The notes below the pieces were generated by a model. It made no database searches. It saw only the letters and a program-made list of their open reading frames with translations, and was not told the origin of the DNA. Shown one piece after another: positions 63,672-64,000 of a stretch of DNA of 64,000 bases. Position 1 is the first letter of the stretch. The number at the start of each line of letters is the position of its first letter. The stretch is from Pseudomonas sp. Root562 (GTDB lineage Bacteria; Pseudomonadota; Gammaproteobacteria; Pseudomonadales; Pseudomonadaceae): the NCBI RefSeq assembly GCF_001427125.1, contig NZ_LMGK01000020.1, positions 1 through 64,000 on the forward strand. The letters are read 5' to 3'. The position numbers and the translations under genes are program-made.

Positions 63672-64000
63672 TTATTTGGCCCAGCGCCGCAGGTCCGACG
63701 GGGTGTAGTCGTCGGTCTTGGCGGCAAAGCCGACACGCATCGGCTCGGTCTCTTCGTTGGCCAGGCCACCGGCGTAATAACGTCCGGAAATCAAGTCATA
63801 GGAGGTTTCCAGCACGTTGTAGGTGAAGCCGTGGTCGTACTGCTGAATCGCATGCAGTTCACCGCTGCGCCACAGTTCGCCGCGGCTGTCGTACTGGTCC
63901 GATTGGGCGATCTGCCAACTGTCTTCGTCGACATAGAACCGGCGCTTGGCATAGATGTGTCGCGCGTCGGGCTTGAGGGTCGCTTCGACCACCCACACCC
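63672..64000 (-). CDS. DUF1329 outer-membrane lipoprotein-sorting-like protein (3' part only)
   Basis: The last 109 or so codons of a gene that enters from the right edge. The frame is open to base 64000 and the visible part reads [60 protein letters not shown], the C-terminal half of DUF1329 (LolA-like fold). Such proteins are often encoded with Mce/RND or DUF1302 outer-membrane partners. Start not in window. Confidence 0.85.
   Translation of the reverse strand, partial: VWVVEATLKPDARHIYAKRRFYVDEDSWQIAQSDQYDSRGELWRSGELHAIQQYDHGFTYNVLETSYDLISGRYYAGGLANEETEPMRVGFAAKTDDYTPSDLRRWAK

Noticed and set aside
63515..63826. Frame encoding [13 protein letters not shown] peptide
   Set aside because: It is translation of the extragenic repeat, a known source of false genes in Pseudomonas.

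Overview
The window reads as chromosomal DNA of a fluorescent-group Pseudomonas. The evidence is GC-rich genes, many Pseudomonas-type REP palindromes between genes (built on TGTAGGAGC...GCTCGCG), and typical Pseudomonas neighbourhoods: LysR-CoA transferase-thiolase, CobF, AruF/AruG, alkylsulfatase. I see no tRNA, rRNA, CRISPR array, prophage or insertion sequence.

Layout. 1-4.9 kb: Sir2 deacylase, then a LysR regulator divergent from a ketone-body/dehydrocarnitine CoA transferase (two subunits) and a thiolase. 4.9-11 kb: unknown membrane and exported proteins, a serine hydrolase, an AotO-like M14 zinc enzyme with an AotJ-like binding protein, and a rhodanese divergent from an FtrA-type regulator.

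11.3-36.4 kb is the centrepiece, a contiguous locus of about 25 kb. One arm (leftward) holds a stand-alone response regulator, a GspE ATPase, PilM/N/O/P-like inner-membrane proteins, a TPR-secretin, three pseudopilins and CsgE/F/G. The middle arm (leftward) holds a giant 1941-residue multicopper oxidase of the MnxG/McoA type, followed by a beta-propeller protein, two SCO copper proteins, a cytochrome c fused to a periplasmic binding domain and a SurA-like isomerase. A lytic transglycosylase lies upstream of the oxidase. A rightward arm holds GspG, GspF and a Gly/His-rich secreted repeat protein. This matches the Xcm (Gsp-related) pathway described for Mn oxidase secretion in P. putida GB-1. 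I find sigma-54 type promoters before the oxidase and the secretion operon, each with upstream CCCCA-N5-GGGG palindromes, and a weaker candidate before gspG. The likely logic is one enhancer-binding regulator that switches on oxidase, copper maturation and export together.

36.4-64 kb is accessory metabolism: LysR; a YcaC-like hydrolase/amidohydrolase/ABM-monooxygenase operon; CobF with a divergent-motif phosphatase; an isolated AruF/AruG pair and oxaloacetate decarboxylase; a MASE2-GGDEF cyclase; a Baeyer-Villiger-type monooxygenase with an esterase; 2-oxoadipate dioxygenase HglS; a DJ-1 protein; an orphan Hcp; small proteins; an AttH-FtsX-ATPase export system; an SdsA1-like alkylsulfatase; tandem DUF1254 proteins; and a DUF1329 gene cut by the right edge.
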